A model generated the notes under the pieces. The model saw only the letters and a program-made list of their open reading frames with translations, was not told where the DNA came from and did not search any database. Below, piece after piece: positions 36,550 to 45,623 of a stretch of 64,000 bases of DNA; positions within the stretch are counted from its first letter, which is position 1, and every line of letters starts with the position of its first letter. Source of the DNA: Lentihominibacter hominis (GTDB lineage Bacteria > Bacillota > Clostridia > Peptostreptococcales > Anaerovoracaceae); NCBI RefSeq assembly GCF_014385065.1, contig NZ_JACRTA010000001.1, forward strand, positions 868,001 to 932,000, given 5' to 3'. A program made the position numbers and the translations under genes.

Positions 36550-36642
36550 ATGATGAGTAAAAAAGCTGTCATGGTAGTCGCCATAGCTATTATAGTGACG
36601 ATGGTGGTGACGACCGTAACGTGTGCTATAGCATATTTGTAA
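36550..36642 (+). CDS. 30-residue single-pass membrane peptide
   Basis: A short frame with a strong AGGAGG at 36535-36541. It encodes MMSKKAVMVVAIAIIVTMVV followed by a short Thr/Ala tail: a Lys pair then one hydrophobic helix. It fits exactly between the DUF1934 and DUF1846 genes on the same strand. I do not recognise the family. The ribosome site, spacing and membrane-helix composition make translation likely. Confidence 0.6.
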   Translation: MMSKKAVMVVAIAIIVTMVVTTVTCAIAYL

Positions 36643-36668
36643 AATAAACAACAATAGAGGAGGAGAAG

Positions 36669-38186
36669 ATGTCACAAATAGGTTTCAGTGCAGAAAAGTA
36701 TATTGAGGAACAGTCGAAGTACATATTGGAAAGGATAGATAATGGCGACGGCAAAAGACTTTATCTGGAGTTTGGCGGAAAGCTGGTTCAGGATAAGCAT
36801 GCTATGAGAGTTTTGCCGGGGTTTGATGAAAACGCCAAGATAAAGCTGCTTCAGAAAATGAAGGATCAGGTGGAGATCATAATATGTATCTATTCAGGTG
36901 ACATTACTACCAATAAAACAAGACAGGACTTTGGTATAACTTATGATCTTGAAGTGCTGAGACTTATCGATGTATTCAGAAAGTATGATCTTGAGATAAA
37001 CAGCGTGGTTGTGACAAGATATGAAGATGATTCTCCTGCTGTAGACAAATTCATAAATAAACTGGAAAACAGAGGGATTAGGACATATAGACACAGATTT
37101 ACAAAGGGATATCCCACAGATGTGGATACTATAGTAAGTGATGAAGGATATGGAGCAAATCCGTATATAGAAGTGAGTAAGCCTCTGGCAGTGGTAACAG
37201 GACCCGGGGGAGGAAGCGGTAAGCTGGCAACATGTCTTTCACAGCTTTATCATGAGTTTAAGATGGGGAAAAAAGTAAGATATGCCAAATTTGAAACATT
37301 TCCTATATGGAATATACCTCTTAAGCATCCTGTTAATATAGCTTATGAGGCTTCAACAGCTGATCTTAAAGATGTAAATATGATAGATTCCTTTCATCTT
37401 GAAGCATACGGAATACAGGCGGTAAACTATAACAGGGATCTTGAAGTTTTTCCTGTGGTGAAAAGGATAATAGAAAAAATTACTGGAGAGGAGTCAGAAT
37501 ATAAGTCGCCTACGGATATGGGAGTTAACAGGGCAGGTTTTAGTATCGTAGACGATGAGGTGGTCAGAGAGGCTGCATGTCAGGAGATAATAAGAAGATA
37601 TATTATCGCTCAGTGCGATTATAAGAAAGGCAAGATAGATAATGATACACTGGAGAGAATCAAGCTTCTTATGGATGAATTATCCCTGTCTTCCGAAGAC
37701 AGAAAAGTCGTAATACCTGCAAGAGAATACGCCGAACAGAAAAAAGCATGTGATGACAGATATGTAAATGTGGTGGTAATGGCTATGGAAATGGAAGATG
37801 GTACCATAATAACGGGAAGAAGTTCCAGAAGAATGGTTGCCGCTGCTGCTGCAATATTGAATTCAGTAAAATATCTGAGCGGTATGGCTGATGAGATACA
37901 TCTCATTTCTCCCAATATACTGAGAAGTATACAGGAACTTAAAACAGAAGTTCTTATGTCGGACAAGTCGAGTCTTAACTGTGAGGAAATTCTTACAGCT
38001 CTTACGATTTCAGCTGCCACCAATCCTTCTGCCGAGGCTGCGCTTGGCAAACTTAGCTGCCTGAGAGGATGTAAGGCACATTGTACGGCCATTCTCAGTG
38101 ATAAGGATGAGACTACTTTGAAAGCACTCGGGATAGATGTTACAAGTGATCCGGAATATATAACAAATAATCTTTATTACGGTTAG
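36669..38186 (+). CDS. DUF1846 family protein
   Basis: A 505-residue protein that fits DUF1846 along its whole length, the usual size. The start is [18 protein letters not shown] and a P-loop-like [19 protein letters not shown] occurs near residue 176. The family is widespread in Firmicutes; the P-loop suggests nucleotide use, but no reaction is established. AGGAGGAG lies six bases upstream of the ATG. It is the fourth gene of the hslO transcript. Confidence 0.88.
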   Translation: MSQIGFSAEKYIEEQSKYILERIDNGDGKRLYLEFGGKLVQDKHAMRVLPGFDENAKIKLLQKMKDQVEIIICIYSGDITTNKTRQDFGITYDLEVLRLIDVFRKYDLEINSVVVTRYEDDSPAVDKFINKLENRGIRTYRHRFTKGYPTDVDTIVSDEGYGANPYIEVSKPLAVVTGPGGGSGKLATCLSQLYHEFKMGKKVRYAKFETFPIWNIPLKHPVNIAYEASTADLKDVNMIDSFHLEAYGIQAVNYNRDLEVFPVVKRIIEKITGEESEYKSPTDMGVNRAGFSIVDDEVVREAACQEIIRRYIIAQCDYKKGKIDNDTLERIKLLMDELSLSSEDRKVVIPAREYAEQKKACDDRYVNVVVMAMEMEDGTIITGRSSRRMVAAAAAILNSVKYLSGMADEIHLISPNILRSIQELKTEVLMSDKSSLNCEEILTALTISAATNPSAEAALGKLSCLRGCKAHCTAILSDKDETTLKALGIDVTSDPEYITNNLYYG

Positions 38187-38211
38187 AGCGTACTTGAGGG
38201 AGTCAATACAA

Positions 38212-39159
38212 ATGTACGGAAAATACTTTGTACTTTTTGCCATTCTTTTCACGGGATGGTTTTTGAGAAAAATAAATTTTATAGATGAGAAGATGGATCA
38301 CAGTATAAATAAACTGATTGTGTACTTCGCATATCCCTGTCTTATTGTCCATAATATAGGAAGCCTGGATACTACTGAAGAGGTACTGCTGTCTTTTGCG
38401 GTTACTTTTGCCGTTAGTTTGGCTTCTTTTTATCTTTACGGACTTATATGTTACGGCTATGCTAAACTGAGAAAATTCCCGGCAGAAGAATCAAATATAC
38501 TGGAGTTTGCCATGGTAATGCCTAATGACGGATTTATGGGATTTCCCGTGGCGCTGATTTTCTTTGGGGATATGGGGCTTCTGCTTATGCTGGCTCACAA
38601 TGCGGCCATGAATTTCGCTATGTTTACGTATGGGATAAAACAGCTCAAAAGAAATTATAAGGACAAGCGAAAAGCGACGCCGAGAAGCCTTTTTAAAGCA
38701 TTTCTCAAACTTATGCTCAATCCTAATATCCTTGCCCTTATAATAGGATTCCTGCTGAGTATATTCGGCAGAGCAATCCCTTCGGCTGTAGATGAATATT
38801 TGACATATCTTGGGAATATCTCGACGCCGATGGCGATGATTTTTATCGGCTCGAATCTTGTTGGATACAGATTCAGAGATATTATAAAAAGCAGAGTGAT
38901 AATCGAAGCGAGTGCGGTCAAACTGATTTTGCTTCCTTTGCTTACGACATTGATGGTGTATTTCCTTCCGATATCATCATTGATGAAATCTATTATAGTG
39001 TTGGGGTCCTGTTTTCCTGTCGCAGCGACAGTTGCTATGCTGGCTGAGCAGGAGGGGCAGGACCCGGGGCCTGCCAGTAAGACATTATTCTTAAGCACAG
39101 TATTGTCTATAGTGACAGTGCCGGTTTCCATCAATGTGATAAATATGATTTTCATGTAA
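38212..39159 (+). CDS. AEC-family (auxin efflux carrier-like) permease
   Basis: Integral membrane protein of 315 residues with about ten hydrophobic segments and the AEC features PNDGFMGFPVALIFFG and GSNLVGYRF. Family members move organic acids such as malate. ATG at 38212 is chosen because GAGGGAG precedes it; a TTG at 38194 is also in frame. It follows DUF1846 by 25 bp and converges on an HTH gene 4 bp away. Confidence 0.85.
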   Translation: MYGKYFVLFAILFTGWFLRKINFIDEKMDHSINKLIVYFAYPCLIVHNIGSLDTTEEVLLSFAVTFAVSLASFYLYGLICYGYAKLRKFPAEESNILEFAMVMPNDGFMGFPVALIFFGDMGLLLMLAHNAAMNFAMFTYGIKQLKRNYKDKRKATPRSLFKAFLKLMLNPNILALIIGFLLSIFGRAIPSAVDEYLTYLGNISTPMAMIFIGSNLVGYRFRDIIKSRVIIEASAVKLILLPLLTTLMVYFLPISSLMKSIIVLGSCFPVAATVAMLAEQEGQDPGPASKTLFLSTVLSIVTVPVSINVINMIFM

Positions 39160-39163
39160 GAGG

Positions 39164-39559
39164 TTATTTCTTCATGTTTTTATTGGGATAGGCAAATTCC
39201 TGATAAAAGACGGCCTCTCTTTCAAGAAGTACATCGAGCCTTTCCATAATGACATTTTTTGACGCTACGGAAAGGCTTTCGTAATCATTAAGAAGCTCGG
39301 CCAACTGGCGGTCTTCGGAGTCAAAGTATATCCTGCTCAGAAGACCTTTTGACAGATCATGGTTTACAAGGCTTTCAAAACCGATATTGTATATGGCTGC
39401 AAGCGCATCAAGTGTTTGAATATCCGGAACTTTCGAACCTGTTTCGTAGGCCGAATACGTTGAGCGCGTTATGTATATTTTTGCGGCAAGTTCATCCTGA
39501 TTCATACCGTGTACAGTGCGTAAAAGCTTTAAATTTTTACATAAGACTTCAAGATTCAT
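39164..39559 (-). CDS. Xre-type HTH regulator
   Basis: A 131-residue protein with an N-terminal Cro/C1-type HTH (LLRTVHGMNQDELAAKIYIT then RSTYSAYETGSKVPDI) and a helical C-terminal part. It follows a second HTH gene of similar build by 5 bp, suggesting a tandem duplication that has diverged. The target is unknown. GGGAG lies upstream of the ATG. Confidence 0.85.
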   Translation of the reverse strand: MNLEVLCKNLKLLRTVHGMNQDELAAKIYITRSTYSAYETGSKVPDIQTLDALAAIYNIGFESLVNHDLSKGLLSRIYFDSEDRQLAELLNDYESLSVASKNVIMERLDVLLEREAVFYQEFAYPNKNMKK

Positions 39560-39564
39560 GTTTA

Positions 39565-39999
39565 TTATACTCCCTCATTGTTGGTATAGTCCCAGGGAAA
39601 CTTGTTAAATGACCGATCGCGATCAGCCAGTGATTCAAGTTTGATACGGATTTGATTTCTCGCTCCGTGGGATAATTTAAGATAATTCTCCATAAAGTGA
39701 TGTGCCTCTATCGCTTCTTTATTTCGTTTAAGAAGTGACAGCATGTGTTCTGTGATATCAAAAGAGAGCAGATAGTCTAAGCTGATATCATAAAAAGTTG
39801 AAATATCATACAGTGTTATGATGTCCGGCATTTTGAGTCCGTTTTCAAGGGTGCAGTAGCAAGACCGTGACATATGCAGCATATCCGCCGCCTGTTCCTG
39901 ACTCAACCCTTTGATATATCTCAGGAGACGAAGGTTCTTGGAGATATATTTATGGGCCTGATACATGTCACGTCTGCATTTGTTTTCTTCGATACGCAT
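39565..39999 (-). CDS. Xre-type HTH regulator (tandem paralogue)
   Basis: A 144-residue protein with a Cro/C1-type HTH (LLRYIKGLSQEQAADMLHMS and RSCYCTLENGLKMPDI). It is very similar in layout to the next gene downstream: both have LLRxxxGxxQ, and both end in a helical segment with LESLADR or RLDVLLER. ATG at 39999 is chosen because GGAGG lies nine bases upstream; the longer frame to 40041 lacks a ribosome site. It is divergent from a third HTH gene at 40239. Confidence 0.83.
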   Translation of the reverse strand: MRIEENKCRRDMYQAHKYISKNLRLLRYIKGLSQEQAADMLHMSRSCYCTLENGLKMPDIITLYDISTFYDISLDYLLSFDITEHMLSLLKRNKEAIEAHHFMENYLKLSHGARNQIRIKLESLADRDRSFNKFPWDYTNNEGV

Positions 40000-40192
40000 A
40001 TCTGTGATCCTCCATAAACTAAGAAAAAATAAATGTTGCATAATATAAGAGGAGCAAAGTAATCAAAAAGTTTCAAATTTATGCAAAAAAACTTAAAATG
40101 TAACAATTTTTGATAAAATTCCATATCTACCCTCTTAAAGTTTATAATAAACCTTCTCATAGTTGAAAACACAATATATTGGGGATATTAAA

Positions 40193-40222
40193 CTATAAGC
40201 AGTAAAAAATACTAACTTATAG
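40193..40222. promoter_or_regulatory. inverted repeat upstream of the HTH-sigma operon
   Basis: CTATAAG (40193-40199) and CTTATAG (40216-40222) flank an inner AGTA/TACT. The repeat ends immediately at the GAGGGG ribosome site of the HTH gene, where a bound repressor or RNA stem could block expression. Confidence 0.45.
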
Positions 40223-40238
40223 AGGGGAAGCCGGTATT

Positions 40239-40601
40239 ATGGAATTTAAGGAATTAAACAAGAAAGAGATGGGTGCGAGAATAAGAGCGAGAAGGGAAGC
40301 CATGAACATGTCCAGAAGCGAACTTGGCGCACTTCTTTCTGTAACAGGAAAATTTATCGCAGATATAGAATATGGAGACAAGGGAGTGTCTTTGAAAAAT
40401 TTGTATAAACTTACACAGGTATTGGGCGTAAGTGCGGATTTTATTATAGCAGGGGATGAATCCGATATGCCGAGCGATGAAAAGAAGAGAAAACTCAATG
40501 AGAATATAATAGGCTCTTTAAGTGTATGCTCGGTTCAGCAGTTAGATTGTATGGAGCAGATAGCGAGACTTTATGTGGAAGGTATAGTTAATAAGGAATA
40601 G
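40239..40601 (+). CDS. Xre-type HTH regulator of the sigma operon
   Basis: A 120-residue protein with a Cro/C1-type HTH (RIRARREAMNMSRSELGALL then SVTGKFIADIEYGDKG) in the first 65 residues and a short acidic/basic tail. It is 7 bp upstream of the sigma-factor gene on the same strand and divergent from another HTH gene, so it probably controls this operon. An inverted repeat lies directly at its ribosome site. Confidence 0.85.
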   Translation: MEFKELNKKEMGARIRARREAMNMSRSELGALLSVTGKFIADIEYGDKGVSLKNLYKLTQVLGVSADFIIAGDESDMPSDEKKRKLNENIIGSLSVCSVQQLDCMEQIARLYVEGIVNKE

Positions 40602-40608
40602 TGGTGAA

Positions 40609-41238
40609 GTGTGTACATTGGATAGAGAAGAAATTTTAGAATTGCTTTGTAGCAAGTATGTTTATGTAATTCGTCTCATGAAGATAATGGGTGTTGATGA
40701 AAATGATGTCGAAGATGTGGCGACGGAAGTATTCATAGATGCGTTCAGAGGTTTGGATAATTTGAGAGATCCGGAAAAGTTGGTGCCTTGGCTTAAGAAA
40801 ATCGCAAGAAACAGAGCCAGTAAGTATTTTCGCAAACGTGCAAAACGCAAAGAAATCTCCAACATGATAAAGACTGAAATGGGTGAGATTGATATCTTTG
40901 ATACCATTGCTGATGAGGTCACAGTCGAAAAGTTATTACAAGATGCTGAACGCAGAGGCATGGTAAGAGATATGATCAACAATCGGATACCGTTCCACAA
41001 GCGCCTGCCTTATGAACGCAGAGGCATGGTAAGAGATATGATCAACAATCTGCCGGATGTGAGCAGAAGAGTGATTCGCATGAGATTCTGGGGAGAATAC
41101 AAACATTCCGAAATAGCAGAGATCATGAATATCAACATCAATACGGAGAAAAGTATTTACAGAAGAAGCTTGAAACACTTGAAAGAACAGTACTTGAATA
41201 TTCTCAGAAAGGAAGAGCGTGATGAGTGGAAACGATAA
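40609..41238 (+). CDS. ECF-like sigma factor with internal duplication
   Basis: A 209-residue sigma-70-type protein. Region 2 is at about residues 8-85 (VIRLMKIMGVDENDVEDVAT, then PWLKKIARNRASKYFRKR) and region 4 at about 145-195 (VSRRVIRMRFWGEYKHSEIA). The linker contains ERRGMVRDMINN twice, 22 residues apart, encoded by two identical 38-bp repeats; removing 66 bp would give an ordinary ECF linker. The start is the GTG at 40609, with TTG at 40618 as alternative. The gene overlaps the next one, a probable anti-sigma factor, by 17 bp. Confidence 0.85.
   Translation: MCTLDREEILELLCSKYVYVIRLMKIMGVDENDVEDVATEVFIDAFRGLDNLRDPEKLVPWLKKIARNRASKYFRKRAKRKEISNMIKTEMGEIDIFDTIADEVTVEKLLQDAERRGMVRDMINNRIPFHKRLPYERRGMVRDMINNLPDVSRRVIRMRFWGEYKHSEIAEIMNININTEKSIYRRSLKHLKEQYLNILRKEERDEWKR
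40947..41050 (+). repeat. 38-bp direct repeats inside the sigma-factor gene
   Basis: Identical 38-bp copies at 40947-40984 and 41013-41050 are separated by 28 bp of unique sequence, giving a 66-bp, in-frame offset. Slippage or recombination between them would delete exactly 22 codons. Confidence 0.9.
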
Positions 41239-41944
41239 CAGCAAACGGTCCATAGGACAGATTATCTCTGATGCTACCGATGAAGAATTAAAGGATTATC
41301 ATAAAGAAAGCGCAGGAAATATGACTCCTGACAGATTAAAGGCCATGGCTGCCCGGACAGAGAAAAGAAAAAGGCGTCATATGCGTGAACTGGCGGGGGT
41401 TGCTGCCTTGTTTATCCTTGTGGTAGTGGGAGGTATAATGGTATTTAATACATTTACGACTGATGTCGATGCAGATAAGAACGCCAAAGAAGAGATCGTA
41501 ACGGAGGATGGCGTAGTTATTGAAGATGGAGGTTGGGGAAGCAGCAGTGAGGACAATTGGGTAATAACCGATTGGGCAGAAGTTAAGATTGCGAAGATAA
41601 CTGTTCCTGAACTTGTAGTACCGGAATATATTCCAAAGGGATACGATTTTCATTCTTTAACAATAGAGGATGCAGGAAATATAACAAGGAATACATATAT
41701 CTTTAAAAATGATGATATGCAAGAATATACAATTCAAGAATGTATACAGGATGAGAATTTAGGATCTACACAGATTAATAATGGTGATAGACAGGTTAAT
41801 AGTAAAAAAGGTGTAATATATATAGAAGAAAATCAGAAAAGTAATAATGCCATCATATGTATTGATGATAGCATTATTGTATATATTTGGTCTACTTTTA
41901 CAGATAAAGAAATTGTAAAAATTGTTGATAATATGACATATTAG
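41222..41944 (+). CDS. membrane-anchored probable anti-sigma factor
   Basis: A 240-residue protein with a short cytoplasmic N-terminal part (about residues 1-55, charged), one membrane segment at about 57-78 (LAGVAALFILVVVGGIMVF) and an extracellular domain with VPEYIPKGYDF, resembling DUF4367-type domains found in anti-sigma proteins. Position directly after a sigma gene, with overlap, supports the role; no classic zinc HHCC motif is present. ATG at 41222 follows AAGGAAG. Its TAG stop overlaps the TAA of the convergent secreted-protein gene (TTAG). Confidence 0.75.
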   Translation: MSGNDNSKRSIGQIISDATDEELKDYHKESAGNMTPDRLKAMAARTEKRKRRHMRELAGVAALFILVVVGGIMVFNTFTTDVDADKNAKEEIVTEDGVVIEDGGWGSSSEDNWVITDWAEVKIAKITVPELVVPEYIPKGYDFHSLTIEDAGNITRNTYIFKNDDMQEYTIQECIQDENLGSTQINNGDRQVNSKKGVIYIEENQKSNNAIICIDDSIIVYIWSTFTDKEIVKIVDNMTY

Positions 41945-42399
41945 AAAGAGCCAGTATATCGTGTTGTTGAATAGGTTCCATTGGAATTAGTATCAGAAAT
42001 GACTACTTTAGCCCTATATACTTTTCCGCTTTTTAAAGTAAAAGTTCTTGAAGCTATAATAGAATATGTATTATATTCTGTTTTTATATAAGAGTATACA
42101 GGTAAATCTGTGGCTGTTTTCCAAGAACCGTTTGATTTAACTTGTAAGGTTATAGTGCATGTTGCTTTTGATGCTTTTGTATTAAAGCTTGCATTGGCAG
42201 ATACACTTCCGCTGGTACTGCTTTTTCTTGAAGCACCTACAGTAGCTGAGGTTGTCGACCTTGGAGCAATTTCGTTTCCTTCACTTACAGTCGGGGTATC
42301 TGCTGTTTTTTCAGACTGAGCCTCTGCTGCGAATAATGCTGTAGGCATTGACAGAACCATAGCTGCTGCTAACACAAAAGTTAATAATTTTTTCTTCAT
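41941..42399 (-). CDS. small secreted protein of unknown function
   Basis: A 152-residue protein with a clear signal peptide (Lys-rich start, hydrophobic LLTFVLAAAMVLSMPTALF, cleavage after AxA near residue 25). The mature part is rich in Ser, Thr and Lys and looks like beta strands (TCTITLQVKSNGSWKTATDL and KVYRAKVVISDTNSNGTYST). No family recognised. It is convergent with, and its stop codon overlaps, the anti-sigma gene, so it may belong to the same regulatory unit. AAGGAGAG precedes the ATG. Confidence 0.75.
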   Translation of the reverse strand: MKKKLLTFVLAAAMVLSMPTALFAAEAQSEKTADTPTVSEGNEIAPRSTTSATVGASRKSSTSGSVSANASFNTKASKATCTITLQVKSNGSWKTATDLPVYSYIKTEYNTYSIIASRTFTLKSGKVYRAKVVISDTNSNGTYSTTRYTGSF

Positions 42400-42473
42400 T
42401 TTTTTCTCTCCTTTTTTAGAAATATTGATTTAGAATGGTTTGCATTTTAGGAGAGAACGTACTGTTAAACAAT

Positions 42474-42526
42474 AAAACCCGCATAGGTCGAAATCTTTGT
42501 TTTCAAATGTCGACAATGCGGGTTTT
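42474..42526. terminator. strong hairpin in a divergent gap
   Basis: AAAACCCGCAT (42474-42484) pairs with ATGCGGGTTTT (42516-42526), with an inner GTCGA/TCGAC. It lies between the divergent secreted-protein and hbd genes, so it ends neither. It may be a leader structure of the secreted-protein mRNA or the end of a short RNA. Confidence 0.5.
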
Positions 42527-42665
42527 GAAAATAAAAAATAGAGAAAAAATTTCTTAATTTGCGACGATTAATAATAAAAGCAAAAAGAAATAATAAAAAG
42601 CTGGTATATTTTGAAAAAAAAGTTTACAATGATAGTAATATAGATGATTTAAGGAGGATTTTATT

Positions 42666-43514
42666 ATGAAGACAGTTGGTGTACTGGGAACAGGCACAAT
42701 GGGTGCCGGTATCATTCAGGTTTTGGCTCAGAGTGGATATAATGTGGTATTAAGAGCCAGAAGACAGACTTCTGTAGACAGAGGCATCGCTACGGTAGAG
42801 AAGAATCTCGACAAACTGATAAAGAAAGAAAAGATTACCGAAGCGGATAAGGCTGATATAATGGCCAGAGTACATGGCTCTACAGATATAACTATCATAA
42901 AAGATGCCGACCTGGTGATCGAAGCGGCAACTGAAAATATGGAAGCGAAGAAAGCCCTTTTTCAGGAGCTGGATGAACTTTGTAAGCCTGAAGCCATCAT
43001 AGCTACAAATACATCTGCCCTTTCAATCACAGAGATTGCTGCGGCAACAAACCGACCTGATAAGATCATAGGAATGCACTTCTTTAATCCGGTTCCTGCA
43101 ATGAAGCTGGTTGAGATTGTTAAGGGACTTACTACATCAGATGAGACGAGAGAAACCATTTTGGCTCTTACAGAAAAGCTGGGTAAAACTCCTGTAGATG
43201 TCGCAGAAGCGCCGGGATTCGTAGTAAACAGGATTCTTATTCCTATGATAAATGAAGGTATCGGAATATTGGCTGATGGAGTTGCCGATGCCAAGGGAAT
43301 CGATACAGCTATGCAGCTTGGAGCAAATCATCCGATGGGACCTCTTGCGTTGGGAGATTTGGTAGGACTTGACGTTTGCCTCGCTATCATGGAAACATTA
43401 TATAATGAGTTTGGAGATACGAAATATAGACCTCATCCGCTCCTCAGAAAGATGGTAAGAGCTAATAAGCTGGGGAGAAAGACAGGAGAAGGATTTTACG
43501 ATTACAGTAAATAA
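42666..43514 (+). CDS. hbd: 3-hydroxybutyryl-CoA dehydrogenase
   Basis: A 282-residue NAD(P)-dependent enzyme reducing acetoacetyl-CoA to 3-hydroxybutyryl-CoA in butyrate-type fermentation. The Rossmann loop [15 protein letters not shown] is at residues 8-22, [12 protein letters not shown] near 120, and [17 protein letters not shown] carries the catalytic His of the family near 140; [15 protein letters not shown] follows. It stands alone, with thiolase, crotonase and acyl-CoA dehydrogenase genes not in this window. AAGGAGG lies upstream and a terminator at 43537-43572. Confidence 0.95.
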   Translation: MKTVGVLGTGTMGAGIIQVLAQSGYNVVLRARRQTSVDRGIATVEKNLDKLIKKEKITEADKADIMARVHGSTDITIIKDADLVIEAATENMEAKKALFQELDELCKPEAIIATNTSALSITEIAAATNRPDKIIGMHFFNPVPAMKLVEIVKGLTTSDETRETILALTEKLGKTPVDVAEAPGFVVNRILIPMINEGIGILADGVADAKGIDTAMQLGANHPMGPLALGDLVGLDVCLAIMETLYNEFGDTKYRPHPLLRKMVRANKLGRKTGEGFYDYSK

Positions 43515-43536
43515 GTTTGGAAACAAAGAAAATATT

Positions 43537-43572
43537 AAAAGGCAGGAATATGGATTTTTACCCCTGCCTTTT
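43537..43572 (+). terminator. terminator of hbd
   Basis: AAAAGGCAGG pairs with CCTGCCTTTT and continues into TATATTG; it lies 22 bp after the hbd stop. Confidence 0.75.
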
Positions 43573-43633
43573 ATATTGCTCTTAAAAACAGGTGAAATGG
43601 CTGAAATTATTTCCAATAAATTACAAAAATATG

Positions 43634-43661
43634 TTGACAAAAGGGACTGAAAGAATATAAT
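43634..43661 (+). promoter_or_regulatory. consensus promoter of a short transcript
   Basis: TTGACA (43634-43639), 16 bp, TATAAT (43656-43661): both boxes perfect. The next terminator is at 43861-43886, giving an RNA of about 220 nt. Confidence 0.7.
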
Positions 43662-43762
43662 TAAATAAATGGTATATTTTTACATTAAAAGAGAACGTTT
43701 AAAAAGAGCGCTAAGCGGGAGTAGAATATTTGTCCGTCAATTGCTTACTTTTTCCGGAGTCT

Positions 43763-43858
43763 ATGGAACATGAAACATATAAGATAATATTGAATACAAT
43801 TAACATGATAACGGAATTGACGGAATTATCCGAAGAGATGATCAGAAAGCTGTCATAA
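43763..43858 (+). CDS. possible 31-residue peptide or small regulatory RNA
   Basis: A 31-codon frame (start MEHETYKIILNTINMITEL) lies between a perfect promoter (43634-43661) and a terminator. CCGGAG precedes the ATG by only three bases, so translation may be weak. TCCGTCAATT in the leader (43733-43742) is perfectly complementary to AATTGACGGA inside the frame (43815-43824), which would fold the start region into a stem. The element may therefore act as an RNA, a regulated peptide, or both. I do not recognise the peptide. Confidence 0.45.
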   Translation: MEHETYKIILNTINMITELTELSEEMIRKLS

Positions 43859-43860
43859 AA

Positions 43861-43886
43861 ACCGCATCCTGTGTGCGGTTTTTTTG
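43861..43886 (+). terminator. terminator of the short transcript
   Basis: ACCGCA (43861-43866) pairs with TGCGGT (43874-43879), extended by A-T pairs, followed by a run of seven T residues. Confidence 0.8.
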
Positions 43887-44047
43887 TAAATTTGACAGCC
43901 AAATATTGTATAGGTTTAAGAATCGGTGTATATTATATTTATAGTAAATTTTGAAGTAAAATCTTGATCCCAATCGGATTTAATTTATTTTCTATTTATT
44001 CCCGTAAAAAAATTTTATTTTATTTGAGACAGAAAGGGTTCACATTT

Positions 44048-45622
44048 ATGTGGAAGACTATGGAGGAGTCAGCGCTTAAGACAAAAAAGGTGGCTGAACT
44101 TAGAGAGATCGCAAAGACATTTGGTCTTAAGAATTACCAGAAAATGAAGAAAGCGGAACTGGTAAAGGCGCTGATGAAGGATGAAGAGACATCAGAAGCC
44201 GATGAGCATAAGGAGACCGAGGACAATAAAGATATTGAGAAAAACAGCAGGCTTAAGGAGAATAAAACTAAAGCAGTAAAAACTATGAATAAAGGCAGAA
44301 AGACAATATCTGCCGTGAGTATAAAAGAATCGGAAAATCAAGAAAAGAAGGAAGAAGACAACAAAAATTCTTCGAAAAATAAAGAATGTGAAAATATTTC
44401 ATGCGTAGAGGTTCAAACAGAGGAAATACAGGAATCGGATATCTCTGAGAAACATCAAAAGTCCGGTAAGCAGAAAAGTAAAGCAGTTCCTGACAGAAAT
44501 GACAGGTTTGAAGTGGAGGGTATATTAGAGCTTGCTGACGGAGGTTTTGGCTTTCTCAGGTTTAATAATTTTCTTACCAGCGAAAAGGATATATATGTAG
44601 CGCCTGCACAGATAAGAAGATTTAATCTTAAAACAGGCGATAAGATAAAAGGAATATGCAGAAATCCAAATGAGGGTGACAAATTCGGCGCATTGCTTTA
44701 TGTAGTGACTGTGAATGGAGATGAGCCGGGAGCTGCTATTAAGCGTCCTGATTTTGATTCTCTGACCCCTATTTTTCCTAATCAGAGATTTACCTTGGAG
44801 GATGGCAGGGATCTTTCTCTCAGGCTGATTGATTTAGTGGCGCCGATAGGAAAGGGGCAGAGAGGTTTGATCGTAGCGCCTCCAAAAGCCGGAAAAACAG
44901 TGCTTCTTAAGAAAATGGCCAATAGCATAGAAAAAAATTATCCTGACGTGGAGATGATAGTTTTGCTGGTTGATGAACGGCCGGAAGAAGTTACAGATAT
45001 GAAGCGAAGTCTTAAGGGAAACGGAGAAGTTATCTATTCTACATTTGACGAACTCCCGCAGCATCATGTAAAGGTAGCAGAAATGGTTCTTGCGCGAGCT
45101 CAGCGACTGGCTGAACATGGCAAGGATGTCGTGATTTTGATGGACAGCATAACAAGACTTGCGCGAGCATATAATTTAGTGGTGCCTGCTTCGGGTAAAA
45201 CTTTGTCAGGCGGTTTTGATCCGGGAGCTTTGCATAAACCCAAGAAATTTTTCGGAGCGGCCAGAAAACTGGAAGAAGGAGGCAGCATCACTATACTGGC
45301 AACAGCGCTTGTTGAAACAGGAAGCCGTATGGATGATCTTATTTTTGAAGAATTCAAAGGCACAGGGAATATGGAACTTCATTTAGACAGAAAACTTTCA
45401 GAAAAACGTATATTCCCTGCAATTAATCTCAGCAAATCAGGAACAAGAAGAGAAGATCTTCTTATGAGACAGGATGAGCTGGAAGCGATCTGGTATATGA
45501 GAAGAGCTTTGGGCAATAGAGATAATCAGGAAGTTACGGAAATGATACTGGACAATTTGGCTCATACGAAGGATAATAAAACTTTCATAGAAGTGATAAA
45601 AAAGATTAAGTTAGAGGGGTAG
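44048..45622 (+). CDS. rho: transcription termination factor Rho
   Basis: A 524-residue hexameric RNA helicase. The Rho_N/SAP-like domain is at about residues 1-45 ([20 protein letters not shown]), then a charged Lys/Glu-rich insert at about 45-145, then the cold-shock-like RNA-binding domain at about 150-230 ([13 protein letters not shown]). The ATPase has P-loop [14 protein letters not shown] near 277, [13 protein letters not shown] and the Q/R-loop region [18 protein letters not shown] at 44048 is chosen over the in-frame 43964 because AGAAAGGG precedes it and the first 28 codons are AT-rich and unlike Rho. It is followed by DUF1385 after 1 bp. Confidence 0.94.
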   Translation: MWKTMEESALKTKKVAELREIAKTFGLKNYQKMKKAELVKALMKDEETSEADEHKETEDNKDIEKNSRLKENKTKAVKTMNKGRKTISAVSIKESENQEKKEEDNKNSSKNKECENISCVEVQTEEIQESDISEKHQKSGKQKSKAVPDRNDRFEVEGILELADGGFGFLRFNNFLTSEKDIYVAPAQIRRFNLKTGDKIKGICRNPNEGDKFGALLYVVTVNGDEPGAAIKRPDFDSLTPIFPNQRFTLEDGRDLSLRLIDLVAPIGKGQRGLIVAPPKAGKTVLLKKMANSIEKNYPDVEMIVLLVDERPEEVTDMKRSLKGNGEVIYSTFDELPQHHVKVAEMVLARAQRLAEHGKDVVILMDSITRLARAYNLVVPASGKTLSGGFDPGALHKPKKFFGAARKLEEGGSITILATALVETGSRMDDLIFEEFKGTGNMELHLDRKLSEKRIFPAINLSKSGTRREDLLMRQDELEAIWYMRRALGNRDNQEVTEMILDNLAHTKDNKTFIEVIKKIKLEG

Positions 45623-45623
45623 C

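Noticed and set aside
43711..43902. Minus-strand 63-residue frame upstream of rho
   Set aside because: It runs against the perfect promoter and terminator of the short transcript, with no ribosome site.
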